A stretch of 41,298 nt of DNA from a bacterium (GCA_016781505.1 JADDQF010000036.1:1-41298); one strand, 5' to 3'. Shown: positions 1 through 8,856, counted from the stretch's first letter. Notes: generated by a model from the sequence alone, not told the origin. Made by a program: numbers and translations.

Positions 1-110
1 ACGTCGCGGTAGCTGAGGCTAAACCAGTAGTAGAGCCTGATGGCGGGTGAGAAGATTTCTTGCTGGAAACGAAACCCCGTGTACGGCGATGCCGTGATGT
101 ATATGTTCAC
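1..110 (-). CDS. IS6-like transposase, N-terminal part, cut by window edge
   Basis: The minus strand reads open from a stop at 135-137 to the window edge. The translation contains GFRFQQEIFSPAIRLYYW followed by FSLSYRD. This matches the start of IS6/IS26/IS240-type DDE transposases, where an F-x-x-E-I stretch is followed by R-x-Y and then L-S-Y/F-R-D-(V/I)-E-E. Only about 36 residues are visible, so the catalytic DDE residues lie outside the window. The only start seen is a GTG at 110, with no good ribosome binding site. Terminal inverted repeats could not be recognised between here and the histidine kinase end at 214. It may be an intact insertion sequence or a remnant. Confidence 0.65.
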   Translation of the reverse strand, partial: MNIYITASPYTGFRFQQEIFSPAIRLYYWFSLSYRD

Positions 111-213
111 GCGTCCAGTATGCCATTGTCTTGCTCAGCCATCGCTCATCCCCAGCGAAGCGGGCAGACCCGGGCAAGTGTATCGCTGCGCCTGATCTAA
201 CGTGGGGTTGGTC

Positions 214-2904
214 TCAACTGGATTGGTCTGCGTACTGCACGTCGGCACAATGCTCCAGGCTGAGTGCTTGACCTACTCTGGCAGCTTCGGTCTCGATGAG
301 TCGTATCTGCGACACAGCAGTACCAAACTCCGAGGATCGCCCGGCTGCCTCTAGTTCGGCACAAAGCTGCACCAGCTTGACGGCGCCGAGGTTTGCACTA
401 GCTCCTTTGTACCGATGGGCGGCCTGACGCAGTGCCTCGCCATCCCGAGCGATCAGCGCCGCCTGACACGCAGCTAGCATCTCGGGAGTCTGGCGCAGAT
501 AGCCGTCGATCAGCTGGTCCAGGAAACCGGAATCGCCCACCTCACACATTTTCCGGAGGCTCGTCATGCGCCGCGGATCCAACACAGGCTCGAGCTCTTC
601 CCTGACAGGAGCCAGCATAATCGGCTGCGACTCGTGCACCGCATGGCTGCGACTGGGTGGCAACCAGCGCTGCAGTGCTGCCCGCAGTTCGTCGGTCTCC
701 AGCGGCTTGCTAAGGTAATCATCCATACCTGCTGCGAAACAAGCCTCGCGGTCGCTCCGCATCACGCCGGCTGTCAGTGCGATGACCGGTAGACGACTCC
801 TGCCTTCCTCAGACGCGCGGATCTGCGCTGTCGCCATATAACCATCGACCTCCGGCATGTGACAGTCCATCAGCACCAACGCGTATTTCCCTGTCGCCAC
901 GGCATCGACGGCCGCCCGGCCGTTCACCACCACGTCCGCATGATATCCAAGATGTCGTAGGTTGAGCAAGGCCACCTCGACATTAATGGGGTTATCCTCT
1001 GCCAGCAGGATCAGCTGATTCGATTCATGCACGGGCCGCTGCATCGTCGGCGGCGTGCCCTCGACCTCCAGTGCTATGCCCGTTACTGCCGTCATGAGCG
1101 ATAACTGCTTCACTGGCTTGAGCAAATAATCCGCGCAGCGTGCCGAGTTAGCGAGCGCTGCAGCCTCGGACGCGTCCCAGTTTTCAAGCAGCACAATGCG
1201 TGCGCCACCGACGCCGGCCTGTTCTCGCAGATCGGCGAGGGCTGCTAGCGGATTCGCCTCAAGGAGTGTCCGCTCTATGAAGACCACCGCATATGGCTCC
1301 TGTCGTCTGCTCGCCGCCCGGGCTGCCAGCTGCGCCAACCGCAGCGACGCAGCGATGTCTACCTTCAAGCCCCAGCTTGTAAGATAGCTCTCCAGGATTT
1401 CCTGGCTCGCCCGGCTTTGGTCCACAACCAGGACCCGGCTATGACGTAGCGCTGCCAGCGCCTTCAGCCCACGAAGCTCATCCGCCATGGCCGGGGTCTC
1501 TGCCTTCGGCGCGGCGAGAGGAAAGGGAACTGAACACCAAAAGGTACTACCCTGTCCTTCTACACTTTCGACGCCGATCTCGCCGCCCATCGCTTCGACC
1601 AGACGCTTCGAAATCGCCAAGCCAAGGCCTGTCCCGCCATACTTGCGAGTTGTCGAGCTATCTGCCTGGTTGAAGGGCTGGAACAGGCACCGGGCCGCGT
1701 CGGGAGAGATGCCGATGCCGGTGTCGATAACTGCGAAACGCAACCGCGCGCTCGTCGCGCTCGTCTCGATCGCCGTGATGCGCACCTTGACCTCGCCAGC
1801 CTTGGTGAATTTGACCGCATTGCTCACCAGGTTGAGCAGCACTTGCCGTAAGCGTCCCGGATCCCCGCGCAGCAATAGTGGGACTTGGGGATCGACGTAG
1901 GTCAGCAGCAGGGTGCGCTGCTCGCGTGCCTTTCCGAGCATGAGTTCGACCGTATTTTCGACCAGGGTCCGCGGCTCGAAGTCCACAGTATCAAGATCAA
2001 GCTTGCCCGCCTCGATCTTGGAGAAGTCGAGCACGTCGGTCAGGATGTGGAGCAGGCTATGCGCCGATTCACTCACGATGCGTACATAGCGCCGCTGCTC
2101 GCCGTTCAATGACGTTTGCAGCAGAAGATTGGTCATGCCAAGCACGCCATTCATGGGCGTACGAATCTCGTGGCTCATCGTCGCCAGGAAGGCGCTCTTG
2201 AGCTTCGACATCTCGGCCTCGTGCTCCAGCTGTGGCACCTGCATGGCGCGGTAGACCAGCGCCAACGGCGAAAGGACCGGCACGATCAGCCACGGATTCA
2301 GGCTCCAGACAACCGCGATGGTATAGCCGAGCAGGCTGACCATCAACTCGACCAGCAAATTTTCGTAGTCGAGCATGCCCGAGTCACGCCAGGAAGCGCC
2401 ACGCGCCAGCATCAACACGATCGAGACAATTAACTCCGAAATCAGCACGTAGACGCCGGCTGCAGCGATGCCGGCGAAGACCGAGGCCGGCGTGTAGAAC
2501 AGCACGTGCTCCTGATCCAGGAGGCGCCAGATCGCCACCGCTGCGAAGATGCTGAGCGATTCTTTGGCGATGTTGAAGGGCTGCAGATACCAGGCGCGCA
2601 GGTGGGAGCTCCCAGATAACCGCTCGTTAGCCCATTCGATCAGCTTGGGAATCGCAATCAGCAGCAGCAACAGCAACGGCGGCAACAGGAGCGCACCTGC
2701 GAAGACAAAGGCCGGGGCAACGTAATAGGTCGTATGGTTGGGTGCTCGCACTTGCAGGAGCTGCGCGACCGTTGTCAGCACCAGCAGCACGGCCCAGGTT
2801 TCCCATGGTGCCGTCGCAGGCGTAAATTGAAGGAATGAGTGGCCCCACAGTCCTGCCAACACGATCAGCAGGGAGGCGATATAGACTCGGCCGCGCAGTG
2901 ACAT
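214..2904 (-). CDS. Membrane hybrid histidine kinase (HisKA-HATPase-REC-REC-HPt)
   Basis: This is a sensor kinase that should feed a phosphorelay. From the chosen ATG (2904, preceded by GAGGAG) it is 896 residues. Residues 1-225 hold six or seven hydrophobic segments, a membrane sensor of the MASE type with no large extracytoplasmic loop. The H-box MSHEIRTPMNG places the phospho-His near residue 245. N-box (NLVSNAVKF), G1 (DTGIGI) and G2 (GGTGLGLAI) follow to about 460. A first receiver domain (about 490-615) has Glu (FIERTL, about 544) where the phosphorylated Asp belongs. A second receiver (about 630-750) is intact, with ALVLMDCHMPEVDG (Asp about 680) and the Lys in LSKPL. The C-terminal HPt carries AAHRYKGASANLG (His about 830). 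An ATG eight codons upstream (2928) is possible but overlaps a hairpin. The gene lies 60 bp downstream of a secreted S8 peptidase on the same strand. The signal sensed is unknown. Confidence 0.93.
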   Translation of the reverse strand: MSLRGRVYIASLLIVLAGLWGHSFLQFTPATAPWETWAVLLVLTTVAQLLQVRAPNHTTYYVAPAFVFAGALLLPPLLLLLLIAIPKLIEWANERLSGSSHLRAWYLQPFNIAKESLSIFAAVAIWRLLDQEHVLFYTPASVFAGIAAAGVYVLISELIVSIVLMLARGASWRDSGMLDYENLLVELMVSLLGYTIAVVWSLNPWLIVPVLSPLALVYRAMQVPQLEHEAEMSKLKSAFLATMSHEIRTPMNGVLGMTNLLLQTSLNGEQRRYVRIVSESAHSLLHILTDVLDFSKIEAGKLDLDTVDFEPRTLVENTVELMLGKAREQRTLLLTYVDPQVPLLLRGDPGRLRQVLLNLVSNAVKFTKAGEVKVRITAIETSATSARLRFAVIDTGIGISPDAARCLFQPFNQADSSTTRKYGGTGLGLAISKRLVEAMGGEIGVESVEGQGSTFWCSVPFPLAAPKAETPAMADELRGLKALAALRHSRVLVVDQSRASQEILESYLTSWGLKVDIAASLRLAQLAARAASRRQEPYAVVFIERTLLEANPLAALADLREQAGVGGARIVLLENWDASEAAALANSARCADYLLKPVKQLSLMTAVTGIALEVEGTPPTMQRPVHESNQLILLAEDNPINVEVALLNLRHLGYHADVVVNGRAAVDAVATGKYALVLMDCHMPEVDGYMATAQIRASEEGRSRLPVIALTAGVMRSDREACFAAGMDDYLSKPLETDELRAALQRWLPPSRSHAVHESQPIMLAPVREELEPVLDPRRMTSLRKMCEVGDSGFLDQLIDGYLRQTPEMLAACQAALIARDGEALRQAAHRYKGASANLGAVKLVQLCAELEAAGRSSEFGTAVSQIRLIETEAARVGQALSLEHCADVQYADQSS

Positions 2905-2920
2905 ACCATAACTCCTCGAC

Positions 2921-2955
2921 CGGAGCACCCGACGGTAGCCAACCCGGGTGCTCCG
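2921..2955 (-). promoter_or_regulatory. 10-bp GC-rich hairpin between S8 peptidase and kinase
   Basis: CGGAGCACCC at 2921-2930 is perfectly complementary to GGGTGCTCCG at 2946-2955, with a 15-nt loop. It fills the gap between the peptidase stop and the kinase start, and ends about 16 nt before the kinase ATG, touching its ribosome binding site region. No U-run follows on either strand, so it is more likely an mRNA-stabilising, processing or attenuating element than a simple terminator. Confidence 0.5.
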
Positions 2956-2964
2956 CTGGTACGG

Positions 2965-4584
2965 CTACTCGCTCGCCGCTCCAACGCTTTGGATGCTCAT
3001 CGACGTCCAGGCGCGGGAGATGATCGATTGTGAAGTCCACGCTCGGGATGTCCAGGTTTCTAACTGACCCCAGGCACCTGAGGTCCAGCTGCGTGAGGTC
3101 CAGCTGCGTGAGGTCCAGTTGCGTGAGGTCCAACTGCCGTCGGACGTCCACGCTCGCGAATTGTAGTAGATCGGGCTGTCCGCAGCGTCCCAGAGCAACT
3201 GCGACAGCATGATGCCATCATTTGCGTTGCCCTTCTCCTCGCTGGTGATGGATGCGTAGGCGTCGAGCATTCCAGCACCTGCACCCGCGCTCGCCATCGG
3301 GCGCGCTGTCTTCATCAAGCGTGCCTTGACCTGATCGGGATTAAGCTGAGGCTCATCTGCCAACAACAGCGCGATTGAACCGGCGACAATCGGAGCAGCG
3401 ACTGAGGTTCCTGACATCCTGAAGTAGACGTTGTCCTGGACGTTGGTGGGCGACTCCTGGGCAATGACGGCGTCGGGACTGGAGAGCAGGCTAACAATGC
3501 CGCGGCCTGGCGCGACGAGATCCGGCTTGGAAAAACCGTCAATCGTGGTGCCGCGACTCGAAAAATCAGCTACGACGTCGTCGGCAGGATTGGACGTACC
3601 CCGATCGTCGGCGGCCCCCACCGTGATGACGAAGGGATCATTTGCGGGCGGGTAGATGCCGCTATTGCCCGTGTTTCCCGCTGCAACCACCACCATGATA
3701 CCGCGCATCCAGAGCAACTCCAGGGCGGCGGAGAGCGGGCTTGTATGGTACGACTCTTCCACGACGCTGTTCATCGAGAGATTCACAACGCGGATGTTAT
3801 GGCGTTGGGCGTTCTCATAGACCCACTGCAGACCATTCATCAAGTCGGACATGGTAGCCATGCCGCTGTCATCCGTCACCTTGACATTGATCACGTTAAC
3901 CATTGGCGCGACACCGGTGATTCGGCCGCCAGATGCCGTACCGTTGCCAGCCACGATGCCCGCGACATGCGTGCCATGACCAAAGCGGTCGCCGGCAGTC
4001 GTGGGACTGCGGGGAAATTCAGCGGTCACACGCAGGCGCGAATTGCGCTGAGCCGTGAACCCGAGGTCGGGGTGGTTGGCAACGCCCGAGTCGATCACTG
4101 CTACCGCGAGGCCACGTCGCGCCATGTTCGGCATCTCCTGCCAGACGCGGTCAACGCCCACCGTTTGAATGTAGGCACTTGTGATCGTCCCGGCGTCCGG
4201 GCACTTGGGGCAGGCCGAACTCACCACGGGAGCGTCCAGCGAGATCCATGCAACGCCATCCAGGCGTGCCACGACGGGAATTTGCTTCGCCGGCAGGATT
4301 GCAGCGAAGCCGTTGATCATCTCGAGCGACCGCGTGATCTGGCCGCCAAGCCGGACCACCTCGGTCTCGACAGGTTTGGCCTGCGCCACTTTGCGCACGA
4401 TCACTTGCGCCAGCACATCCGGCTGCTCGGCTGCCAACTCGAGCAAGGCAGGCTGGGCGCGCGGGATCAGGTGCGATACGGGCGCGAAGCTGATCAAGGG
4501 CACCAGCAGGGCCAACAGCACAATGGTTGTGATGCGACGCTGCCATGGCCCCATATTGGACAGTACGAACCATCGACGCTTCAT
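2965..4584 (-). CDS. Secreted S8 (subtilisin-like) serine peptidase with WTS-repeat tail
   Basis: This is an extracellular endopeptidase. The ATG at 4584 has a textbook GGAGG five bases upstream, giving 539 residues; the frame stays open for 35 more codons but those lack homology. A membrane-spanning signal segment (TTIVLLALLVPLISF, about 19-33) is followed by an I9-like propeptide region (about 50-118) ending with VAWISLDAPV. The catalytic triad is complete: Asp165 (AVIDSGV), His203 (FGHGTHVAG) and Ser394 (SGTSVAAPIVAG), with oxyanion Asn304 (AAGNTGNSG). After the domain, residues about 475-530 form a tail with eight Trp-Thr-Ser units spaced mainly by Arg/Ser, probably for surface attachment or sorting; that role is inferred. 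The kinase gene follows 60 bp downstream, suggesting co-transcription. Confidence 0.93.
   Translation of the reverse strand: MKRRWFVLSNMGPWQRRITTIVLLALLVPLISFAPVSHLIPRAQPALLELAAEQPDVLAQVIVRKVAQAKPVETEVVRLGGQITRSLEMINGFAAILPAKQIPVVARLDGVAWISLDAPVVSSACPKCPDAGTITSAYIQTVGVDRVWQEMPNMARRGLAVAVIDSGVANHPDLGFTAQRNSRLRVTAEFPRSPTTAGDRFGHGTHVAGIVAGNGTASGGRITGVAPMVNVINVKVTDDSGMATMSDLMNGLQWVYENAQRHNIRVVNLSMNSVVEESYHTSPLSAALELLWMRGIMVVVAAGNTGNSGIYPPANDPFVITVGAADDRGTSNPADDVVADFSSRGTTIDGFSKPDLVAPGRGIVSLLSSPDAVIAQESPTNVQDNVYFRMSGTSVAAPIVAGSIALLLADEPQLNPDQVKARLMKTARPMASAGAGAGMLDAYASITSEEKGNANDGIMLSQLLWDAADSPIYYNSRAWTSDGSWTSRNWTSRSWTSRSWTSGAWGQLETWTSRAWTSQSIISRAWTSMSIQSVGAASE
3080..3139 (-). repeat. 15-bp tandem repeat, four units, encoding WTS tail
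   Basis: On the plus strand four near-identical 15-mers run in direct succession (3080-3094, 3095-3109, 3110-3124, 3125-3139), with consensus GAGGTCCAGYTGCGT and changes only in the last part of the unit. On the coding (minus) strand each unit encodes five residues built around Trp-Thr-Ser. The units preserve frame, so slippage would change tail length without breaking the gene. Confidence 0.85.
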
Positions 4585-4689
4585 GCGTTCCTCCGTGGAT
4601 AGAGCAAGAGATCGCAGGCGACCTCGCTTCGGCAATGCGTTCCTCTTTGAGCGATGAAGGGCGTCTCCGAGGATCGGCTCAGTGTGCAC

Positions 4690-5414
4690 TAACCTGACGA
4701 CAGGTTTAGTCGACCAGTCGTCATGACCAGGTGGGCCCGGTGGAGCGTGAGAGAATACCGAGAACGCTACCGGTATGATCGAAGCCTACGGTATCGTGAG
4801 CAACCTAGATATAACCAATGGGTATGCCCGACGGTAGTCCAAGGGAGACCAGACGGGCATCGCAAAGTACCACTCGGAAAGCTGTAGTCTGGCGGACGAA
4901 CATCCACCGCGGTGATCGCGCACAGTCTGGTCGTCTGCGCGGTTGCCTGGCGTGCTTCGTTGTGCGTCCGCAATCTACAACGCTAGAGCCGCGCGGGGGT
5001 GTTTGAAACCATGGTCCACGACCTCCACGTGGTGATCCGCGTCGCCGACTGGCGCGCAGCCAGCCGAGCGCCGCGCTCTTCGATGGGCGAGCGGTGCTGT
5101 CGACAGCTGAGAGTGGTGAGCGAGCGGGCTATGACGGACACAAACGGCGCAAAGGCGCAAAACCCATCAGGCGGTCGACACACTTGGCCTGCTGTTGGAG
5201 GTGCATTGGCCAATACCATGTGCTAGATCCGGCTTGGATCTGGCGAGACACGTTCGAGCGTCAACCGAAAACAGCCCCGAGGACATCCTACCTGCAACCG
5301 CTTGCCTGAATTTGTTTTATTATGTTTTGTGGTGAGTCAAGCCGCTCATTGGCATAAATAGTGCACGAATCGGCACTGCTAACCCATTACCAGACTGTGA
5401 GGTGTTGCGCTCTG
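4690..5414. other. Non-coding or decayed stretch upstream of S8 peptidase
   Basis: No ORF here has a credible start, ribosome binding site and family match. Two things are visible. An inverted repeat AACCTG-acga-CAGGTT at 4691-4706 lies just upstream of the S8 peptidase and could be an operator. On the minus strand at 4869-4907 the translation reads VDVRPPDYSFPSG, which resembles the conserved PPDYSFPSGHT block of PAP2-type phosphatases, but the His and the rest of the family signature do not follow in any frame. This may be a PAP2 remnant or chance. Confidence 0.3.
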
Positions 5415-6284
5415 ATGGAACGTAATCCTACACAACAACGCCAAGCCTACCTGTGGCGCCTGCGCACGGCTTTACACCGCCAGCTTTCCGGCCTAGCCTA
5501 CGGCCTACGGCCCCAACAGCCGGCAGAAGGGTTAGAGTATATTCCCATTGCTGCCGACGCCCGCCGATCCTTTTTTCAGCGCGGCGTACCGTTGGAGGTC
5601 GATGTTTGGAATACCTTCAAGGGCAAACGGGAACGTTACTATGATGTTCTGTCGGAGCAAACCGCGGATGCTGAGCTGATTTTGCTGCAAGAGTTTCGGC
5701 ATGATCCCCTGTTAGAAATGTCGCACCGTCGCATCTTTGCCGGCCGCGATGCTGACATGGCCGTTAGCTTTTATACCCGGCCTAATTATGAGGCGCCGAC
5801 CGGAGTGTGTACTGTTTCAGCAGTTCGTTCGCTCAAGACCCTGTTTCTGCTTTCACGCTATCAAGAACCAGTCACCAAAACGCCCAAAATGGCCATCTGC
5901 ACGTATTATCCAATTGATCGACCGGATTGTCCGCCGGATGAAGCGTTGCTTGTGCTCAATAGCCATGGGATCAATTTTCGCCTACGCCGACCGTTTCTTG
6001 ACCAAATGCTCCAGTTTGAGGCGCAGCTGCGCCATCATGTCGGGCCGATTATTCTGGTTGGTGATTTCAACACGTGGGAACAAGGTCGGGTCCGTATCTT
6101 GGAAGCCGTGGCTCACAGCATTGGCCTTAAGCACATAGCGTTTCCGCAGGGCGTGAAAAGCGTGCGCGGGCATCAGCTGGATCGCGTGTATGCGCGGGGC
6201 GGAGACGCGGTGCAACAACGTGTTGTTGTTGACCCAGGAGCTTCCGATCATAGTATGCTTTCTTTCAAGTTTATAATAAGGTAG
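5415..6284 (+). CDS. Endonuclease/exonuclease/phosphatase (EEP) family protein, YafD-like
   Basis: This is a metal-dependent phosphoesterase of the DNase I-like EEP superfamily. The ATG at 5415 follows GAGGTG at about ten bases and gives 289 residues. The superfamily landmarks occur in order: an Asn block (DVWNTFKG), the metal-binding Glu (LILLQEFRHD), the Asp-x-Asn block (LVGDFNTWE), a later Asp (HQLDRVYARG) and the terminal Ser-Asp-His (GASDHSMLSF). Organisation and size resemble E. coli YafD. There is no signal peptide, so it is probably cytoplasmic. The substrate cannot be told from sequence: DNA, a phospholipid head group and a nucleotide are all used in the superfamily. It stands alone on the plus strand, with 180 bp before the next gene. 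Confidence 0.85.
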   Translation: MERNPTQQRQAYLWRLRTALHRQLSGLAYGLRPQQPAEGLEYIPIAADARRSFFQRGVPLEVDVWNTFKGKRERYYDVLSEQTADAELILLQEFRHDPLLEMSHRRIFAGRDADMAVSFYTRPNYEAPTGVCTVSAVRSLKTLFLLSRYQEPVTKTPKMAICTYYPIDRPDCPPDEALLVLNSHGINFRLRRPFLDQMLQFEAQLRHHVGPIILVGDFNTWEQGRVRILEAVAHSIGLKHIAFPQGVKSVRGHQLDRVYARGGDAVQQRVVVDPGASDHSMLSFKFIIR

Positions 6285-6467
6285 CTTGCGATCCGGTGTG
6301 CTTGGTTCAGCGGTAGCCAAGGTTTTGGGCTGGCAACTCAGCATGTTCCTTGCCGAACGGCAGCTGTGCCGCTCAAGCCTCCCGTTGCGCAGCCGGCCGC
6401 GCTCAAATCAGCAAGCCGCAGACGATCGAGTATTGTGGTGCAAAAAGACCATGCTTCATCACTAGTC

Positions 6468-6914
6468 ATGCAAGAACCGCGGGTTGTTCGTCCCTGGCCG
6501 GTCCGGGTCAGCGTTCTGCTGCTGGTGCTGGAAGGCGCCGGACTTTGCGTACTTGGCTTAGCCAACAGTGCGTGGCTCAGCTGGGCGCGCTTCGGACCCG
6601 TTGCCGGGTTACAGCCACAAGCAACGGTTGCACTTTTTATCACCGGCATCTTCACACCAGTCGGCTTGGTTGCACTGTTGGCGGCGCTAGGCATGCTTTG
6701 GCGTGTTCGGGTTAGCTGGTTGCTTGCGATGCTGGTGCAAGCCAGCAGCCTGCTCACGTCTTTGCAGCTCTACTTCACCGCAAAGCCCGGCTTTATCTTT
6801 CCAATCATGGTCTGCTCCATCGTTACCGTTTTGTATCTCAATTCCTACGAAGTTCGCGTGGTATTCCAGGCTGAGCCCCTAGCTGCCACAGTGGAGGGTC
6901 TGGATGAAGCGTGA
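6468..6914 (+). CDS. Four-TM membrane protein of unknown function
   Basis: I do not recognise this family. From the ATG at 6468 it is 148 residues and mostly hydrophobic, with four likely transmembrane helices (around residues 11-32, 45-70, 75-98 and 105-122) and a short polar C-terminus. The frame is open further upstream to 6366, but that stretch is polar and composed unlike the rest. GTG codons near 6435 are alternative starts, and no start has a strong ribosome binding site. It overlaps the start of the next gene by 11 bp, and the binding site of that gene (GGAGGG) lies inside its last codons. The two products are therefore very likely translationally coupled and may work together. Confidence 0.65.
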   Translation: MQEPRVVRPWPVRVSVLLLVLEGAGLCVLGLANSAWLSWARFGPVAGLQPQATVALFITGIFTPVGLVALLAALGMLWRVRVSWLLAMLVQASSLLTSLQLYFTAKPGFIFPIMVCSIVTVLYLNSYEVRVVFQAEPLAATVEGLDEA

Positions 6915-8739
6915 AGCCCAGCAGCAGTTATTGCAGCGCTTCGAGCCCATCCTGCGTTTCACGCGTGGCGAGCAGTTTTTTCCTATGCGGGTGGAAGATT
7001 ATGTGGCAGCCTGCAGCTTGTGGGTGCAGCCACCCGGAACAACGCCCACATGTCTTGTGCCGCAAGGCCAACTAACGCTGGAGCAACTCTCCGATCCCGC
7101 AGGCGAGTCGGCTGACGGCAGGTTGTTTCTTAAGTTTATCGAGCCGCTGACTGCTGCTGAGCTAGCGCTGTACACCTTACACAAACACCCGCCCAAGGAG
7201 GAGAGCTTTCGGGCCGGACGAGGCAGACTGGCGCGGGTCGGCTACGTTTCTCGCTTCGTCGACGCCCTGTTCTCGATCACGTTGCTGGCGCGTGGCCGAG
7301 TGCCGGGCGACCGCGCTGCGGCAGCGTCGATTGCCTACCAAAGCATCCATAAACACCATCCATGCCATAGCTACTATGGCCGAGTGCACCAAGAGAACGG
7401 CTGGATCGTGTTGCAGTATTGGTTTTTTTATGCGTTCAATAACTGGCGCTCGGGTTTTTTTGGCGGCAATGATCATGAGGGCGACTGGGAAATGATCTGC
7501 GTCTACCTGGCGCAATCTGCCAATGGCGATTTGCGCCCGGAGTGGGTTGCCTATGCCGCACACGACTACGCTGGAGATGATTTGCGGCGGCGTTGGGATG
7601 ATCCCGAGGTAGCGAAAGTGGGCGAGCATCCGGTGATCAACGTTGCGGCCGGGTCGCACGCCGGGTACTTTGCGTGCGGCGAATACCTGACCGAGCTGCA
7701 AGTCCGCTTCTTGCTCCCGCTAGCAAGAATCACCGACCGTCTGCAAGCGTTTTGGCATAAGCAGTTGCGTCAATACCGGGCCGAGCCCGCGACCAATGGA
7801 GCGCAGCGGGCATCCAACATCTTTCGCATTCCGTTTGTGGATTATGCTCGGGGTGACGGTTTGTCGATTGGGCCGGGACAGCCACATCCGTGGACCGATC
7901 CTGTCCTGCTTGAGCCTGCACCGCCGTGGGTAGCACACTACCGCGGCTTATGGGGCTTGTACACGCAGGACCCCTTTGCCGGCGAGGACGCGCCTGCCGG
8001 CCCGATGTACAACCGCGATGGCACGGTGCGGCGCTCATGGTACGACCCGGTCGGCTGGGCTGGGCTTGACAAAGTCGCGCCCAGCTCACAGGCCCTTCCT
8101 CTGGTGCAACAACAGCAGGCGGAGCTGGCACAGCGGCAGTCTGAGCTCCAGGAGCAGATCACCCTCAAGCATCGTGAACTGCAAGCCTTGGGCTTGGAGG
8201 TCGCAGCCCTGCAGGGCCAGCGGCATTTGCACAAGCTGTTTCACCGCCAAAGAGCGTATCTGACACAGCAATCGCGGGAACTCGGCCAACTGCGAGCGCA
8301 GGCAGCCGCCGACTCTGCGCTGTTGGAAGCGCTAGGCCGCTATGGCGCATCACTCCACGCCGGTGAATGCGGGCCGGCACGAGCGCATCTGCAACGTCCA
8401 CGGCAGCCCACACCACCCACCGAGCTTCGCTTCAGCCGCGTTGCAGAAACATGGGCGGCGCTCAGCGTGAGTGTCATGCTGCTTGGGTTTGTCGGCTTGG
8501 TGCTCTTTGCCCGCGACTATGTTCTGTTTGGATTAGTAGCCAGCATCACCTTGTTTGTGGTGCTTGAGGCTGGGTTCCGCGGCAGCTTGATTCGCTTTGT
8601 GACGCGCACAACCATTTGTCTTGCGATTGCAGCTGCGCTGATCATTATGTATGAATTCTTCTGGCAACTCATCATCTTTGGAGTGATTGTGGCCGGCGCG
8701 TATATTTTATGGGACAATCTGCGTGAGCTGTGGACATGA
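6904..8739 (+). CDS. Vps62-like domain protein with coiled coil and C-terminal membrane helices
   Basis: This protein has 611 residues and an ATG with GGAGGG seven bases upstream. Residues about 155-330 carry the pattern of the Vps62/DUF946 family: QYWFFYAFNNWRSGF, then NDHEGDWEMICVYL, AYAAHDYAGD, and AAGSHAGYFACGEYL, with conserved HEGDWE and SHAGYF. A further conserved-looking part (about 300-385) is rich in Trp, Pro and Gly. Residues about 400-475 are a Gln/Leu-rich coiled coil (VQQQQAELAQRQSELQEQI). Residues about 515-600 form three or so transmembrane helices, so it is anchored by its C-terminus. The role of bacterial Vps62-like proteins is not well known, and no enzyme activity can be assigned. 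It overlaps and is coupled to the 4-TM protein upstream. Confidence 0.8.
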   Translation: MKREAQQQLLQRFEPILRFTRGEQFFPMRVEDYVAACSLWVQPPGTTPTCLVPQGQLTLEQLSDPAGESADGRLFLKFIEPLTAAELALYTLHKHPPKEESFRAGRGRLARVGYVSRFVDALFSITLLARGRVPGDRAAAASIAYQSIHKHHPCHSYYGRVHQENGWIVLQYWFFYAFNNWRSGFFGGNDHEGDWEMICVYLAQSANGDLRPEWVAYAAHDYAGDDLRRRWDDPEVAKVGEHPVINVAAGSHAGYFACGEYLTELQVRFLLPLARITDRLQAFWHKQLRQYRAEPATNGAQRASNIFRIPFVDYARGDGLSIGPGQPHPWTDPVLLEPAPPWVAHYRGLWGLYTQDPFAGEDAPAGPMYNRDGTVRRSWYDPVGWAGLDKVAPSSQALPLVQQQQAELAQRQSELQEQITLKHRELQALGLEVAALQGQRHLHKLFHRQRAYLTQQSRELGQLRAQAAADSALLEALGRYGASLHAGECGPARAHLQRPRQPTPPTELRFSRVAETWAALSVSVMLLGFVGLVLFARDYVLFGLVASITLFVVLEAGFRGSLIRFVTRTTICLAIAAALIIMYEFFWQLIIFGVIVAGAYILWDNLRELWT

Positions 8740-8856
8740 GAGCGAGGTAGTAAGCGCGAGCCGACCAGTTGTCGTGGCTACGTGTAGCTTGCGCCTCAGC
8801 CTTATCCATGACTAACACAGACGCACTGCTCGGTCATTCGTTGCCCGCCTGTTTTT

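Noticed and set aside
6296-6345. tRNA-like string (GGTTCAGCGGTAG)
   Set aside because: It resembles a D-arm, but no T-arm, anticodon stem or acceptor stem can be formed around it.
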